This document shows, piece after piece, positions 24,291-32,916 of a DNA stretch of 44,768 bases. Source of the DNA: Paludibacteraceae bacterium (GTDB lineage: Bacteria > Bacteroidota > Bacteroidia > Bacteroidales > Paludibacteraceae); the NCBI GenBank assembly GCA_024401455.1, contig JAKSLA010000023.1, forward strand, positions 1-44,768. The letters run 5' to 3'. The position numbers and the translations under genes are program-made. The notes beneath the pieces are model-generated. The model was not told the origin of the DNA. It saw only the letters and a program-made list of their open reading frames with translations, and made no database searches. Each line of letters starts with the position of its first letter. Position 1 is the stretch's first letter.

Positions 24291-24875
24291 TTATTTCTTG
24301 AAATTCTCAGCAATATTACGACCTGCTTCCAAGGCCTTCAAGTTCATATTTACAACCTCTTCGCCTTTTTTGCCGAAGATGGAGCGGATACCCTCCTGTA
24401 TCTTATCGAAGGAGATGCCCAAGAATGGCGTCGCGGCACCCAACATTACTATGTTGGCCACACGGGGAGAACCGACCTCCTTGGCTATTTTGTCAACATC
24501 GATAAGCACATGGTTCTTTACCTTCTTCACCTCGTCGATAACCGTTGAAATCGCTGGGTAATCTGGAATATTGACCAATGGCACTTCATTCGTCACCACA
24601 TAGCCATCTGCCTTCAAATAAGGCAAATAGCGTAATGCCTCCATAGGTTCGAGAGAAACAATCATATCGGCGGAACCCAAGGCAATCAAATCAGAGGCAA
24701 TCGGTTCGCTTGAAATACGAAGGTTGGACTGTACGTCGCCTCCACGCTGGCTCATGCCGTGAACCTCCGCTTGTTTCATATAAAGATTATTCTTTACCGC
24801 CGCTTCTCCTATGACGGCAGCAATAGACAGAATGCCTTGACCTCCTACTCCACAAAGAATAATATCAACTTTCAT
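24291..24875 (-). CDS. iorB: Indolepyruvate ferredoxin oxidoreductase, beta subunit
   Basis: IorB is the gamma-domain subunit of the enzyme that oxidises aryl pyruvates (from Trp, Phe or Tyr) to aryl-acetyl-CoA, reducing ferredoxin in anaerobes. The 194-residue protein shows the 2-oxoacid oxidoreductase gamma fold: MKVDIILCGVGGQGI, EVHGMSQRGGDVQSNLRIS and the LVEPMEALRY-like SLEPMEALRYLPYL segment. Length is normal. The partner gene iorA (TPP and ferredoxin domains), usually next to iorB, is not in this window. iorB leads the cluster with DUF4293, GNAT and an aminotransferase. Confidence 0.92.
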   Translation of the reverse strand: MKVDIILCGVGGQGILSIAAVIGEAAVKNNLYMKQAEVHGMSQRGGDVQSNLRISSEPIASDLIALGSADMIVSLEPMEALRYLPYLKADGYVVTNEVPLVNIPDYPAISTVIDEVKKVKNHVLIDVDKIAKEVGSPRVANIVMLGAATPFLGISFDKIQEGIRSIFGKKGEEVVNMNLKALEAGRNIAENFKK

Positions 24876-24972
24876 TATAACTTACATTTGTTTTCGAAGA
24901 GTAATACTCTCCACCTGTTTTACATACAAAAAAAAGAGAAACTCCTTTTACGACGGAATTTCATATTTATCG

Positions 24973-24980
24973 CAAATATA
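24973..24980 (-). promoter_or_regulatory. Putative promoter of the iorB operon (-7 box)
   Basis: The minus strand reads TATATTTG, an exact TAnnTTTG; no clear -33 box. The leader would be about 90 nt. The rest of the 479-bp gap 24876-25354, apart from the aspartate aminotransferase promoter, shows nothing I can name. Confidence 0.5.
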
Positions 24981-25290
24981 ACAAAAATATGTCGAGTGCG
25001 AGCCTTTCATTGAAAAAATGGCTCTTATTTACGCCATAATCGACTGCAAGCACCCCTTTCTTACAACTTTTATTATTCTTAACATTTCAACTTGCGGTGC
25101 TGACCACATTTACATAAGTATAGTTTAGACAGTCATTTTAGAAGAAAACTGCCCAAGCAAAACAACTTTAAGAAGAAAAGCCGTTTGTTTTTTTTGTCAT
25201 TTTGTCGGATGTTCAACAAGGCTTGACTACTATTTGACAAGTCAGACAAGTGAAAAATTGACTAATTGCTATGTTTTTGACCAAACCATA

Positions 25291-25321
25291 TTGGTAGTTA
25301 CGCAGACTTTTTGTAATTTTG
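25291..25321 (+). promoter_or_regulatory. Promoter of the aspartate aminotransferase gene
   Basis: TTGG at 25291-25294 and TAATTTTG at 25314-25321, with 20 nt between the TTG and the -7 box. This is one of the best-formed Bacteroidetes promoters in the window. Start expected near 25328, leader about 27 nt with AAGGA before the ATG. Confidence 0.8.
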
Positions 25322-25354
25322 CACGTCGATAATTATTAATTTAAGGATAAAAAA

Positions 25355-26551
25355 ATGAATCAAGTTTCAGCTCGTTTAGCAGCATTGTCGCCTTCTGCAA
25401 CTCTCGCTATGTCTCAAAAGAGTAGCGAATTGAAGGCTCAGGGTATTGATGTGATCAACCTTAGTGTCGGAGAACCAGATTTCAACACTCCAGACCACAT
25501 TAAAGAGGCTGCAAAAAAAGCTATTGATAATAATTTTTCATTCTACTCTCCAGTTCCAGGTTATCCTGCATTGCGTAAGGCAATCTGCGAGAAGCTTAAG
25601 AACGAGAACAACCTCGAATACAAGCCTGAGCAAATCGTTTGTTCAAACGGTGCAAAGCAATCTGTATGTAATGTAATCCTTTGCCTTGTTGACAAGGGTG
25701 ACGAGGTTATCGTTCCTGCTCCTTATTGGGTTAGCTACATTGAGATGGTGAAGTTGGCTGAGGGTACGAATGTAATCGTAGAGGCAGGCTTGGACCAGAA
25801 CTTCAAGATTACTCCTGCTCAATTGGAGGCTGCAATCACGCCTAAGACGAAGGCATTGATCCTCTGCTCCCCTTCTAACCCAACTGGTAGCGTTTACTCT
25901 AAGGAGGAACTCGCTGGCTTGGCTAAGGTTATTGCAAAGCATCCAAATGTATTCGTTATTGCAGACGAGATTTACGAGCACATCAACTATGTTGGTAAGC
26001 ACGAAAGCATCGCTCAGTTCGATGAAATCAAGGATCAAGTTGTCATCATCAACGGTGTTTCTAAGGGTTACGCTATGACTGGATGGCGTTTGGGATGGAT
26101 CGCTGCTCCTGAGTGGATCGCTAAGGCTTGCAACAAATTGCAAGGTCAATATACTTCAGGTCCTTCTTCTATCACTCAAAAGGCTTGCGAGGCTGCTTAT
26201 ACAGGCGACCAATCTTGCGTAGAGACAATGCGCCAAGCATTCCAACGCAGACGTGACCTCGTGGTTAAGATGGCCAAGGAGATCTCAGGCTTCAAGATTA
26301 CTATTCCTGAGGGTGCGTTCTACCTCTTCCCTGAGTGCAGTTCTTACTTCGGCAAGAAGACTGCCAAGGGTCAGACAATCAACAACTCTTCTGATTTGGC
26401 TCTTTACCTTTTGGAAGAAGGTCACGTTGCTTGTGTAGGTGGTGACTCTTTCGGTTCTCCTAACTGCATCCGTATGTCTTACGCTACTTCTGATGAGAAG
26501 TTGGTAGAGGCATTCAACAGAATGAAGAAAGCCCTTGACGCTTTGAAATAA
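25355..26551 (+). CDS. aspC: Aspartate aminotransferase (class I, subgroup Ib-like)
   Basis: This enzyme converts aspartate and 2-oxoglutarate to oxaloacetate and glutamate, using PLP in the cytoplasm. The 398-residue protein has LSVGEPDFNTPDHIKEAA (about 36-53), SNGAKQSV, SPSNPTGSVYS (Asn175 region), VIADEIYEHI (Asp204, Tyr207) and the PLP lysine at 237 in GVSKGYAMTGWRLGW. The conserved arginine RMSYA that binds the substrate carboxylate is near the C-terminus. Codon choice is strongly biased and the promoter and ribosome-binding region are good, suggesting high expression. It is a single gene with its own promoter and a strong terminator. Confidence 0.94.
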   Translation: MNQVSARLAALSPSATLAMSQKSSELKAQGIDVINLSVGEPDFNTPDHIKEAAKKAIDNNFSFYSPVPGYPALRKAICEKLKNENNLEYKPEQIVCSNGAKQSVCNVILCLVDKGDEVIVPAPYWVSYIEMVKLAEGTNVIVEAGLDQNFKITPAQLEAAITPKTKALILCSPSNPTGSVYSKEELAGLAKVIAKHPNVFVIADEIYEHINYVGKHESIAQFDEIKDQVVIINGVSKGYAMTGWRLGWIAAPEWIAKACNKLQGQYTSGPSSITQKACEAAYTGDQSCVETMRQAFQRRRDLVVKMAKEISGFKITIPEGAFYLFPECSSYFGKKTAKGQTINNSSDLALYLLEEGHVACVGGDSFGSPNCIRMSYATSDEKLVEAFNRMKKALDALK

Positions 26552-26576
26552 GAGTTCATAGGGTCTATATAATTTG

Positions 26577-26611
26577 AGCGGGAATATGTTTTTCATGTTC
26601 CCGCTTTTTTT
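26577..26611 (+). terminator. Terminator of the aspartate aminotransferase gene
   Basis: AGCGGGAA (26577-26584) pairs with TTCCCGCT (26598-26605), continued by a weaker inner stem around a 5-nt T loop, then a run of Ts. Clear intrinsic terminator. Confidence 0.9.
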
Positions 26612-26652
26612 CTCTTCACCCCTACCTTTGTTTACTTATGACTTATATATAT

Positions 26653-26689
26653 CAAAAAAAGGACGAATTCGTTTCAAATTCGTCCTTTT
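26653..26689 (-). terminator. Terminator of the NifX-like gene
   Basis: A 13-bp perfect stem (AAAAGGACGAATT 26657-26669 with AATTCGTCCTTTT 26677-26689), 7-nt loop, followed on the minus strand by further Ts. It is 25 nt after the stop at 26714. Confidence 0.88.
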
Positions 26690-26713
26690 CCCGTTGGAGT
26701 AACATTCGCCTTT

Positions 26714-27037
26714 TTATGCCATATGGGGCAATTTGTTCTGATTGAGCAACTTGATTGCCGAAATCAAATCCTTGGTTTTAGTTTGAAAAACGGTAATTCC
26801 TCTGACCTTTAAACCGAGACTATCGTCTTCGTTCAATGTGACCACACCATCAACCCCCATCTCTTTGATTGTAGATGAGAGGTTTTTAGAAACGCTTGAA
26901 GAAAGTCCTGAATTTGATGTCCATTGGATTTGATGTGTAAGCGTATCGTAAACACACACGAAATTTTTGGCATTGATGTCGTCTGCAATTGTGAATTTGC
27001 GTTCGTCATCGTTCTGAACTGGAAATAAAACCTTCAT
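26714..27037 (-). CDS. NifX/NifB-like FeMo-cofactor domain protein (small)
   Basis: The 107-residue protein resembles the dinitrogenase iron-molybdenum cofactor biosynthesis domain found in NifX, NafY and the NifB C-terminus. It has an opening KVLFPVQNDDER strand, a central KEMGVDGVVTLNEDDSLGLKVRGITVF segment and a closing SAIKLLNQNKL helix. Such stand-alone domains occur in many anaerobes without nitrogenase and are thought to carry metal clusters. No cysteine-rich cluster site is seen (a single Cys), and no nif genes are nearby, so the function is unknown. It is a single gene with its own terminator. Confidence 0.6.
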   Translation of the reverse strand: MKVLFPVQNDDERKFTIADDINAKNFVCVYDTLTHQIQWTSNSGLSSSVSKNLSSTIKEMGVDGVVTLNEDDSLGLKVRGITVFQTKTKDLISAIKLLNQNKLPHMA

Positions 27038-27371
27038 TGAAACTTAAGTTAATTAAGGGGCTAATCCCCCCGATTTCTAATTCTACATTTAGGGATCTTT
27101 AGGAAACTGTTCGCGAACTTTTGAAATCTTGTCGTCGTCTTGATGTTACTCAATCATAGGGCCTATGTGCTTTGTAACGCCTTTGTCTCAGCGTCTTTGA
27201 CCCTTCTCTCAAATTCTCAATCCTTCTAACCAAGACTTCAATTGCCACAAGCAATTTGAAAAGTCCCCTTATTAATTGGAACACGTTGATGTGTATAAAA
27301 TCTACACGAAATTCTCAATGCAAAAACCGTGCCATCTGCGACAAAACAAATGTTTTTGTCGTCGAAATGCC
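27038..27371. other. 334-bp gap with no recognisable gene
   Basis: No convincing reading frame or RNA gene on either strand. A short GGGG/CCCC hairpin lies near 27056-27070 in the NifX-like leader. CGACAAAA/TTTTGTCG (27339-27346 with 27354-27361) just after the AlkD-like gene may be a weak terminator lacking a T-tract. Confidence 0.4.
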
Positions 27372-28055
27372 CTATTTCATCTTTAAAGTAGTAAGATATT
27401 CCTTTTGTTCAGGTGTGATGCGAAAACTTTCTTTCGCTTTTTGAATGGTTTTGTTGTGTGTCCAAGGTGCCAGTACCCCTTTCTCTATGTAAGGGATTGT
27501 TGACTCCCATTGTTTCGCCAAAGCTGTTGCGAAAAACCAAGCCACCATCATCTTCATATAATACTCTTCGCTTCTTGACGCAGCCGGAATTTCAAGGTAT
27601 TGGGGCTGAAAATCATCGTCGAGGAAATGACTCATCAACATCTCTATTCCAAATCGGCTGGTGTATGTATGGTTAGAGGAACTCCACTCTCTAATCTTTA
27701 CGATCAGTTTGTCCTTATGCTTGGCAAACACTTTGGGAGATAAAATGTCGCAAACAGCCCAATTGTCAATATAGGGCAAAAAACGCTCCGTTTGGATAAC
27801 GCATTCATCGTAATCCTTCATCTGTGAGAGCAAGAGCGAATGAAGCATATTCTCGTCGTAATAGGTATGCGGCAAAGCATTCAGAAAAGTTACACATTCG
27901 GTCGATTTGGAAAACTCTTTTGCAAATTTGCGCAACAAAGGAACTCTTACACCGATGAAAGACTCTTCCGGAATGCCTGGCGTCAATTTCGCTTGGAAAG
28001 CCGCATATTCCTTGTCTTGCAACTCGAATAGTTGTTTTTGGAGTTTTGTAAGCAT
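27372..28055 (-). CDS. DNA alkylation repair protein, AlkD-like HEAT-repeat family
   Basis: AlkD-type glycosylases remove positively charged alkylated bases such as 3-methyladenine and 7-methylguanine. The 227-residue, mostly helical protein shows the family landmarks IGVRVPLLRKFAKEF (about 34-48), the long helical pairs, IDNWAVCDIL (about 96-105, with the Trp and Asp used in catalysis in AlkD) and FGIEMLMSHFLDD. Length is typical. Members of this fold differ in whether they are true glycosylases, so activity is inferred. It is a single gene; its promoter is not clear. Confidence 0.85.
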   Translation of the reverse strand: MLTKLQKQLFELQDKEYAAFQAKLTPGIPEESFIGVRVPLLRKFAKEFSKSTECVTFLNALPHTYYDENMLHSLLLSQMKDYDECVIQTERFLPYIDNWAVCDILSPKVFAKHKDKLIVKIREWSSSNHTYTSRFGIEMLMSHFLDDDFQPQYLEIPAASRSEEYYMKMMVAWFFATALAKQWESTIPYIEKGVLAPWTHNKTIQKAKESFRITPEQKEYLTTLKMK

Positions 28056-28169
28056 ATTTTGTTTATTTAAAGGGAAAAAAAATTCCCCAATTTTAAAATC
28101 CCACAGTTTGGGAGAGTATTTATTTTGCCATTTTGATGATTTTCATTCATCTAATCTCCCCATAATAAA

Positions 28170-28211
28170 AAAAGAAGGAAGAGGTTTTGCCTATCCTCTT
28201 CCTTTCTTTTT
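28170..28211 (-). terminator. Terminator of alaS
   Basis: AGGAAGAGG (28176-28184) pairs with CCTCTTCCT (28195-28203) around a 10-nt loop; the minus strand continues with TTCTTTTTTTATT. It lies 35 nt after the alaS stop. Confidence 0.85.
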
Positions 28212-28237
28212 AATATAGAGTCTTACCTTCTATTATT

Positions 28238-30850
28238 TTAGAATTTACTGCAAAGAATTCCGAATGCCTTTGACAATCCATCGATGTTTTTACCTCCGGC
28301 TTGAGCGAAGAAAGGTTGGCCACCGCCACCACCTTGGATTTCCTTAGCGGCATCGCGAACTATCTGAGTCGCATTGTTACCTGCGGCAACCAACGAATCA
28401 GAAAGAGCAACTGTCAATGTAGGTTTGTTGTCGTTTGAAGTAGCGGCAACGAATGCCATATCCTCTTTCACCGTGTTACGGATTTGGAAGGCAATTGACT
28501 TAACCATATCAGGAGCATAAGCACCTTGTAAAGTGATGAGTTTTACGCCGCCCTTGTTTTCTGCCTTGGCAATCAAAGCGTCCTTCATTTGTGCGATTTT
28601 CTCTTGTTGATATGCCTCTACTTGCTTCTTCAACTCTGCATTTTCCTCCATTGCCTTCTTGATAGATTGCACCAAGTTAGCTGTGTTATTGAAGATACCC
28701 TTTAATTCGCGAACCATATCTTGAAGATCGTCCATAGACTCCTCTACCTTAGCGGCAGAAATTGCCTCGATACGACGAACACCTGCTGCTACAGAACTCT
28801 CGGAAATGATGCGGATCATACCGATTTCACCTGTTGACTTAACGTGAGTACCACCGCAAAGTTCCATAGAAGGACCGTACTTAATCATACGAACCGTATC
28901 GCCATATTTCTCACCGAACAAAGCGATGGCGCCCATTTCGCGAGCCTTGTCGATAGGAAGATCACGGAACTCCTCCAATTGGATGTTCTGGCGGACCATT
29001 TCGTTAGCCAACTTCTCTGCTTGACGAAGTTCTTCGTCTGTTACCTTTTGGAAGTGAGAAAAGTCGAAACGCAAAGAGTCTGCAGAGACCAAAGAACCTT
29101 TTTGCTCAACGTGAGTACCAAGAACTTGACGCAAAGCATAGTCCAAAATGTGAGTTGCCGTGTGGTTGCAAGCCGTTTGTTGACGCTTCTTCAAGTCAAT
29201 TACTGCACGGAAAGAAGACGAAAGGTCTGCCGGCATCTTCTTCATCAAATGCACAGTCAAATTATTCTCCTTCTTGGTGTCAATAATCTCATATTTAACG
29301 CCATCAGCCTCAATATAACCAGAATCGCCCATCTGACCACCCATTTCAGCATAGAATGGAGTTTTGTCAAATACCACTTGGAACAACTCTGTATTCTTTT
29401 GTTTAATCTTACGGTAGCGCAAGATATCGATGTCTGCCTCAAAGAAATCGTAGCCGATGAATTCAGACTCTCCCTCCTTCAATGTCACCCAGTCGCCAGT
29501 CTCGACAGAAGCGGCGTTACGAGCGCGCTCCTTTTGCTTTTGCATCTCAACGTTGAACTCCTCCTCGTTGATTGTCATTCCATTCTCACGAAGGATCAAC
29601 TCAGTCAAATCGAGAGGGAAACCGAATGTATCGTACAAAGTAAATCCATCCACACCCGAGATTTGAGTCTTTCCGGCTGCCTTAGTATCAGCCATTACCT
29701 TATCCAACAAGCGGATACCTGTCTCCAAAGTTCTCAAGAAAGAATCCTCCTCCTCTTTGATTACCTTAACGACAAGTTCTTGTTGAGCCTTCAACTCAGG
29801 ATAAGCCTCGCCCATGCTATCAATCAAGGCTGGGAGCAACTTATAAAGGAATGCCTGCTTTTGGCCGAGGAATGTATATCCGTAACGGACAGCACGGCGA
29901 AGAATTCTTCTGATTACATAACCAGCCTTAGCGTTTGAAGGCAACTGGCCATCTGTGATAGAGAATGAAATGGTACGGATATGGTCGGCGATTACACGCA
30001 TTGCGATGTCAGTCTCCTTTGCCTTGCCATATTCGCACCCACAGATCTTACCGATTTCCTTAATGATTGGTTGGAAAACGTCGGTGTCATAGTTAGACTG
30101 CTTACCTTGAAGAGCCATACATAGACGCTCAAATCCCATACCTGTGTCCACGTGCTTTGCCGGAAGTTGCTCCAAAGAGCCGTCAGCCTTACGGTTGAAT
30201 TGCATAAACACGTTGTTCCAAATCTCGATTACTTGAGGGTGGTCGTGGTTTACAAGGGAGAGACCATCCACCTTCTTGCGCTCTTCGTCAGAACGAAGGT
30301 CGATGTGAATTTCCGAACAAGGTCCGCAAGGTCCCGTGTCACCCATTTCCCAGAAGTTATCGTGTTTGTTACCGTTTATAATACGCTCTTTTGGAAGGAA
30401 TTGAGCCCAAATTTCAGCAGCCTCTTCGTCTCTTGAAAGGCCTTCTTCTGCGCTTCCCTCAAAAACGGTAGCGTACAATCTGTTTGGATCGATTTTCAAA
30501 ACATCCACCAAATATTCCCAAGCCCAAGTGATGGCCTCTTTCTTGAAGTAATCGCCGAAAGACCAGTTTCCAAGCATCTCGAACATGGTGTGGTGGTATG
30601 TGTCATGTCCTACCTCCTCCAAGTCGTTATGCTTACCGCTTACACGCAAACACTTCTGAGAGTTCGCGACACGAGGGTACTTACGAGGAGAGTTTCCAAG
30701 GAAGATATCCTTGAACTGGTTCATACCCGCATTGGTGAACATTAACGTCGGGTCGTTCTTTACGACCATAGGAGCCGAAGGGACAATCGTGTGCCCTTTC
30801 GAAGCGAAGAAATCAGTGAACGATTTGCGAATTTCCTTTGCTGTCAACAT
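28238..30850 (-). CDS. alaS: Alanyl-tRNA synthetase
   Basis: AlaRS charges tRNA-Ala and edits mischarged Ser and Gly. The 870-residue protein has the class II core ([21 protein letters not shown], then [15 protein letters not shown]) with motif 2 region [18 protein letters not shown]. The editing domain has the zinc-binding HTATH (His563, His567) and CGGTH (Cys665, His669). A coiled coil at about 710-750 and a C-Ala domain ending in the glycine-rich [14 protein letters not shown] follow. Length and motifs are normal. It is divergent from nothing; the upstream gene at 31087 is on the same strand but 236 bp away. Confidence 0.98.
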   Translation of the reverse strand: MLTAKEIRKSFTDFFASKGHTIVPSAPMVVKNDPTLMFTNAGMNQFKDIFLGNSPRKYPRVANSQKCLRVSGKHNDLEEVGHDTYHHTMFEMLGNWSFGDYFKKEAITWAWEYLVDVLKIDPNRLYATVFEGSAEEGLSRDEEAAEIWAQFLPKERIINGNKHDNFWEMGDTGPCGPCSEIHIDLRSDEERKKVDGLSLVNHDHPQVIEIWNNVFMQFNRKADGSLEQLPAKHVDTGMGFERLCMALQGKQSNYDTDVFQPIIKEIGKICGCEYGKAKETDIAMRVIADHIRTISFSITDGQLPSNAKAGYVIRRILRRAVRYGYTFLGQKQAFLYKLLPALIDSMGEAYPELKAQQELVVKVIKEEEDSFLRTLETGIRLLDKVMADTKAAGKTQISGVDGFTLYDTFGFPLDLTELILRENGMTINEEEFNVEMQKQKERARNAASVETGDWVTLKEGESEFIGYDFFEADIDILRYRKIKQKNTELFQVVFDKTPFYAEMGGQMGDSGYIEADGVKYEIIDTKKENNLTVHLMKKMPADLSSSFRAVIDLKKRQQTACNHTATHILDYALRQVLGTHVEQKGSLVSADSLRFDFSHFQKVTDEELRQAEKLANEMVRQNIQLEEFRDLPIDKAREMGAIALFGEKYGDTVRMIKYGPSMELCGGTHVKSTGEIGMIRIISESSVAAGVRRIEAISAAKVEESMDDLQDMVRELKGIFNNTANLVQSIKKAMEENAELKKQVEAYQQEKIAQMKDALIAKAENKGGVKLITLQGAYAPDMVKSIAFQIRNTVKEDMAFVAATSNDNKPTLTVALSDSLVAAGNNATQIVRDAAKEIQGGGGGQPFFAQAGGKNIDGLSKAFGILCSKF

Positions 30851-30941
30851 GATTATTACTATTTATTTTTTCCAAAATCACCTTTGGATTTTCTATTTAC
30901 CTGTTTTTGAATCGGCAGAACACCTCTACCTCATCATCTTG

Positions 30942-30949
30942 CAAAATTA
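30942..30949 (-). promoter_or_regulatory. Putative alaS promoter (-7 box)
   Basis: The minus strand reads TAATTTTG, matching TAnnTTTG, with a T-run where the -33 box would be. The leader would be about 85 nt. Confidence 0.5.
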
Positions 30950-31086
30950 AGAGAAATATATCTGATTTGAAAAAATAGCTTAAGTTTTTTGAAACAAATC
31001 TGATGGTTTTCCTTAATTTATAAGGATAGCCTTCCCCTTTGCGGGCTTCACTCAATGCTTACACAAAACTTAAATGCCATCATCGC

Positions 31087-32580
31087 CTATTTTGTAATGA
31101 TGTATTTTACTCCTTTACCTATAATCAAACCACGACAACTCTCTGACGCTTTTACTCCCAAGATATTGTATCGAGGCTCTTGGCGGATGATATCGGTCTG
31201 ACTAACCTCTTGAATGTCAGTTGCATTCGAATCGCAGACATAATCATACTCAATAACCTGAGTATCATATATATAGTCACAAGATATTTTAGGATTGGCA
31301 AGTGCATTGCCGTTATCGTCGCAAACCAATGCAGCAGGAATAACAACCTCTATTGAGTCTCCTGGCAACAAGCCACGAAGCGATTCCTCCGAACGGATGG
31401 ATCCTATTGAGAAATAAGCATCTTTATAAAGCGGAGCAACTCCTATGTTTGTCACAGTCAGCCTCGTTTGGATGCCGTCACTTTTACAATTAGTAACCAC
31501 GAAATGGTAACCTGTAGCCATACTACATTCTTTGAAACGCTTAGCATTGTTGTAGGGATTTCTACCCGACGGATTGTTGTTGGCTATCATAAAGGTAATA
31601 TGATACTTCGCCGACTGTTCTTCCCAAGTATGGCCATACATGCCCTGAGGATTAGTGAAATCGGTTTGGTCGTGTGCTGTATAATAACTAACCTCTCCTC
31701 CACAAACACCACTGTTCCATCGGTTCTTTCCCATCGCAATCCAATTGTATTCATTAAAGCCATCGTCCGAACCGATTTCGTGGTTCTCGTGCATAAACGA
31801 ATCGTCGAAGAGACCGAATGTCAATCCTTGCAACTCTTTATCTGCGGCGAAGGGCGTATATTGCTTGTCGGCGGCATCAATGCTAATAGACCACGGAAGT
31901 TTTTTCATCACCGATGAAAGGTGAATGAAAAACTCTTTTTGGTATTCTTTCGTAGGAAAATTCGTCCCGAATTCAATTTTTGTCCCATTATCGTCATAAA
32001 TATGATATTCAGACCAATGGCCGAAACCCACTTCCAAGAACGCTATGCGAGGGTCTGTATCGTATTTTTCCGAGAAATCGGTGTAAAATTGTTTCGTAAA
32101 GCGCTTAAGTTCACTATTGCTCCAATCGGCATAATAGGTTTCTCCATCTCCGGCCACTTTTTTATAGGTCTCGTGATAATTGCTTAAGGCTTTAATGTAG
32201 TCAGGCACGCCTGTTGTTCCCGGCTTGTCGTCCACCATCTTCACGCCCGGATACTCATAAAAGAAGCGCACAACGGCCTGATGGTTACGGCTTTTAATAT
32301 CGTCGAGCAGTCGTTCTAAATAACTCCAATCGTATATTATTGTTCCATCGCTATCACACCCTTTCACCACCTTGCAAGGAGCAATGTACGAGAATTCCAA
32401 AGCATGGCTTTCCCCATAACTGGCCAAACGGCTTTTGGCTTCATCGGGCCACAACACCAATCCTGTCATCGGTTGAACACCTTGCACATGTGCATCAAGT
32501 TTGATTTGTTTCCAATCCGATGCCATACTATTCAACGCAAAAATCAGTTGGAGACCCCATAAAAGTATTCTTTTCTTCAT
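31087..32580 (-). CDS. Secreted DUF4874/DUF4832-type protein (glycoside-hydrolase-like)
   Basis: The 497-residue protein has a signal peptide (MKKRILLWGLQLIFALNSMA). The N-terminal half looks like the TIM-barrel-like DUF4874: QPMTGLVLWPDE, LEFSYIAPCKVV, YDWSYLERLLDDIKSRNHQAVVRFFYEYPG and DPRIAFLEVGFGHWSEYH. The C-terminal half fits DUF4832: GGEVSYYTAHDQ, SAKYHITFMIANNNP, a beta-sandwich with TRLTVTNIGVAPLYKDAYFSIG. Such proteins are often found with polysaccharide-degrading genes, but their activity is not established. The last ~25 residues (YNILGVKASESCRGLIIGKGVKYIITK minus the ends) resemble the short Bacteroidales C-terminal motif ending in GKKY-like residues, so surface export is possible. 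It has its own promoter and ends near alaS. Confidence 0.65.
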   Translation of the reverse strand: MKKRILLWGLQLIFALNSMASDWKQIKLDAHVQGVQPMTGLVLWPDEAKSRLASYGESHALEFSYIAPCKVVKGCDSDGTIIYDWSYLERLLDDIKSRNHQAVVRFFYEYPGVKMVDDKPGTTGVPDYIKALSNYHETYKKVAGDGETYYADWSNSELKRFTKQFYTDFSEKYDTDPRIAFLEVGFGHWSEYHIYDDNGTKIEFGTNFPTKEYQKEFFIHLSSVMKKLPWSISIDAADKQYTPFAADKELQGLTFGLFDDSFMHENHEIGSDDGFNEYNWIAMGKNRWNSGVCGGEVSYYTAHDQTDFTNPQGMYGHTWEEQSAKYHITFMIANNNPSGRNPYNNAKRFKECSMATGYHFVVTNCKSDGIQTRLTVTNIGVAPLYKDAYFSIGSIRSEESLRGLLPGDSIEVVIPAALVCDDNGNALANPKISCDYIYDTQVIEYDYVCDSNATDIQEVSQTDIIRQEPRYNILGVKASESCRGLIIGKGVKYIITK

Positions 32581-32604
32581 AATTCATATCTAATTGATAA
32601 CCTT

Positions 32605-32633
32605 CAAAAGTAATAATTTAGTACCAAAATCAA
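32605..32633 (-). promoter_or_regulatory. Promoter of the DUF4832-type gene
   Basis: On the minus strand TTG (32633-32631) is followed after 18 nt by TACTTTTG (32612-32605), a good -33/-7 pair. The leader would be only about 15-20 nt. Confidence 0.65.
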
Positions 32634-32812
32634 CGTATTACATACAGTTTTTCGTCTAAATTACAGTCACTTGACTAATGGATTTTTTTTCTTTTTAATC
32701 CAACAACTACCGCAAATACGCAATGCACTGAAAATCAACATTTAGAAAATCCGAAATGAAAGCCGACTTGATTTTATGTAGGAGTGATTTCCTAAAATTC
32801 AAACTTTATGCC

Positions 32813-32820
32813 TATTTTTG
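32813..32820 (+). promoter_or_regulatory. Putative promoter of the M23 peptidase gene (-7 box)
   Basis: TATTTTTG matches TAnnTTTG; the -33 region is weak. Transcription starting near 32828 leaves both in-frame ATGs (32845 and 32917) possible, so it does not decide the start. Confidence 0.5.
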
Positions 32821-32916
32821 CGAAATAGGATTCCATGAAATGGAATGAATTTTGTTTTACGAATAGTTGTGGCATGCATGACTATTCAAGCATACGACAA
32901 AAAAAATAAGAAAATC

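Noticed and set aside
26714-27037. Naming the gene nifX
   Set aside because: Similarity is only at the fold level and there are no nitrogen-fixation genes in the window.
27256-27444. 62-codon frame on plus in the 334-bp gap
   Set aside because: Overlaps the AlkD-like gene's end, no promoter, and composition not protein-like.
28844-29938. 364-codon open frame on the plus strand opposite alaS
   Set aside because: Antisense shadow of alaS with no recognisable domain or promoter.
32845-32916. Longer start for the M23 peptidase adding 24 residues
   Set aside because: The extra residues do not resemble the family N-terminus, which begins with a KKEKFQYNP-like sequence.
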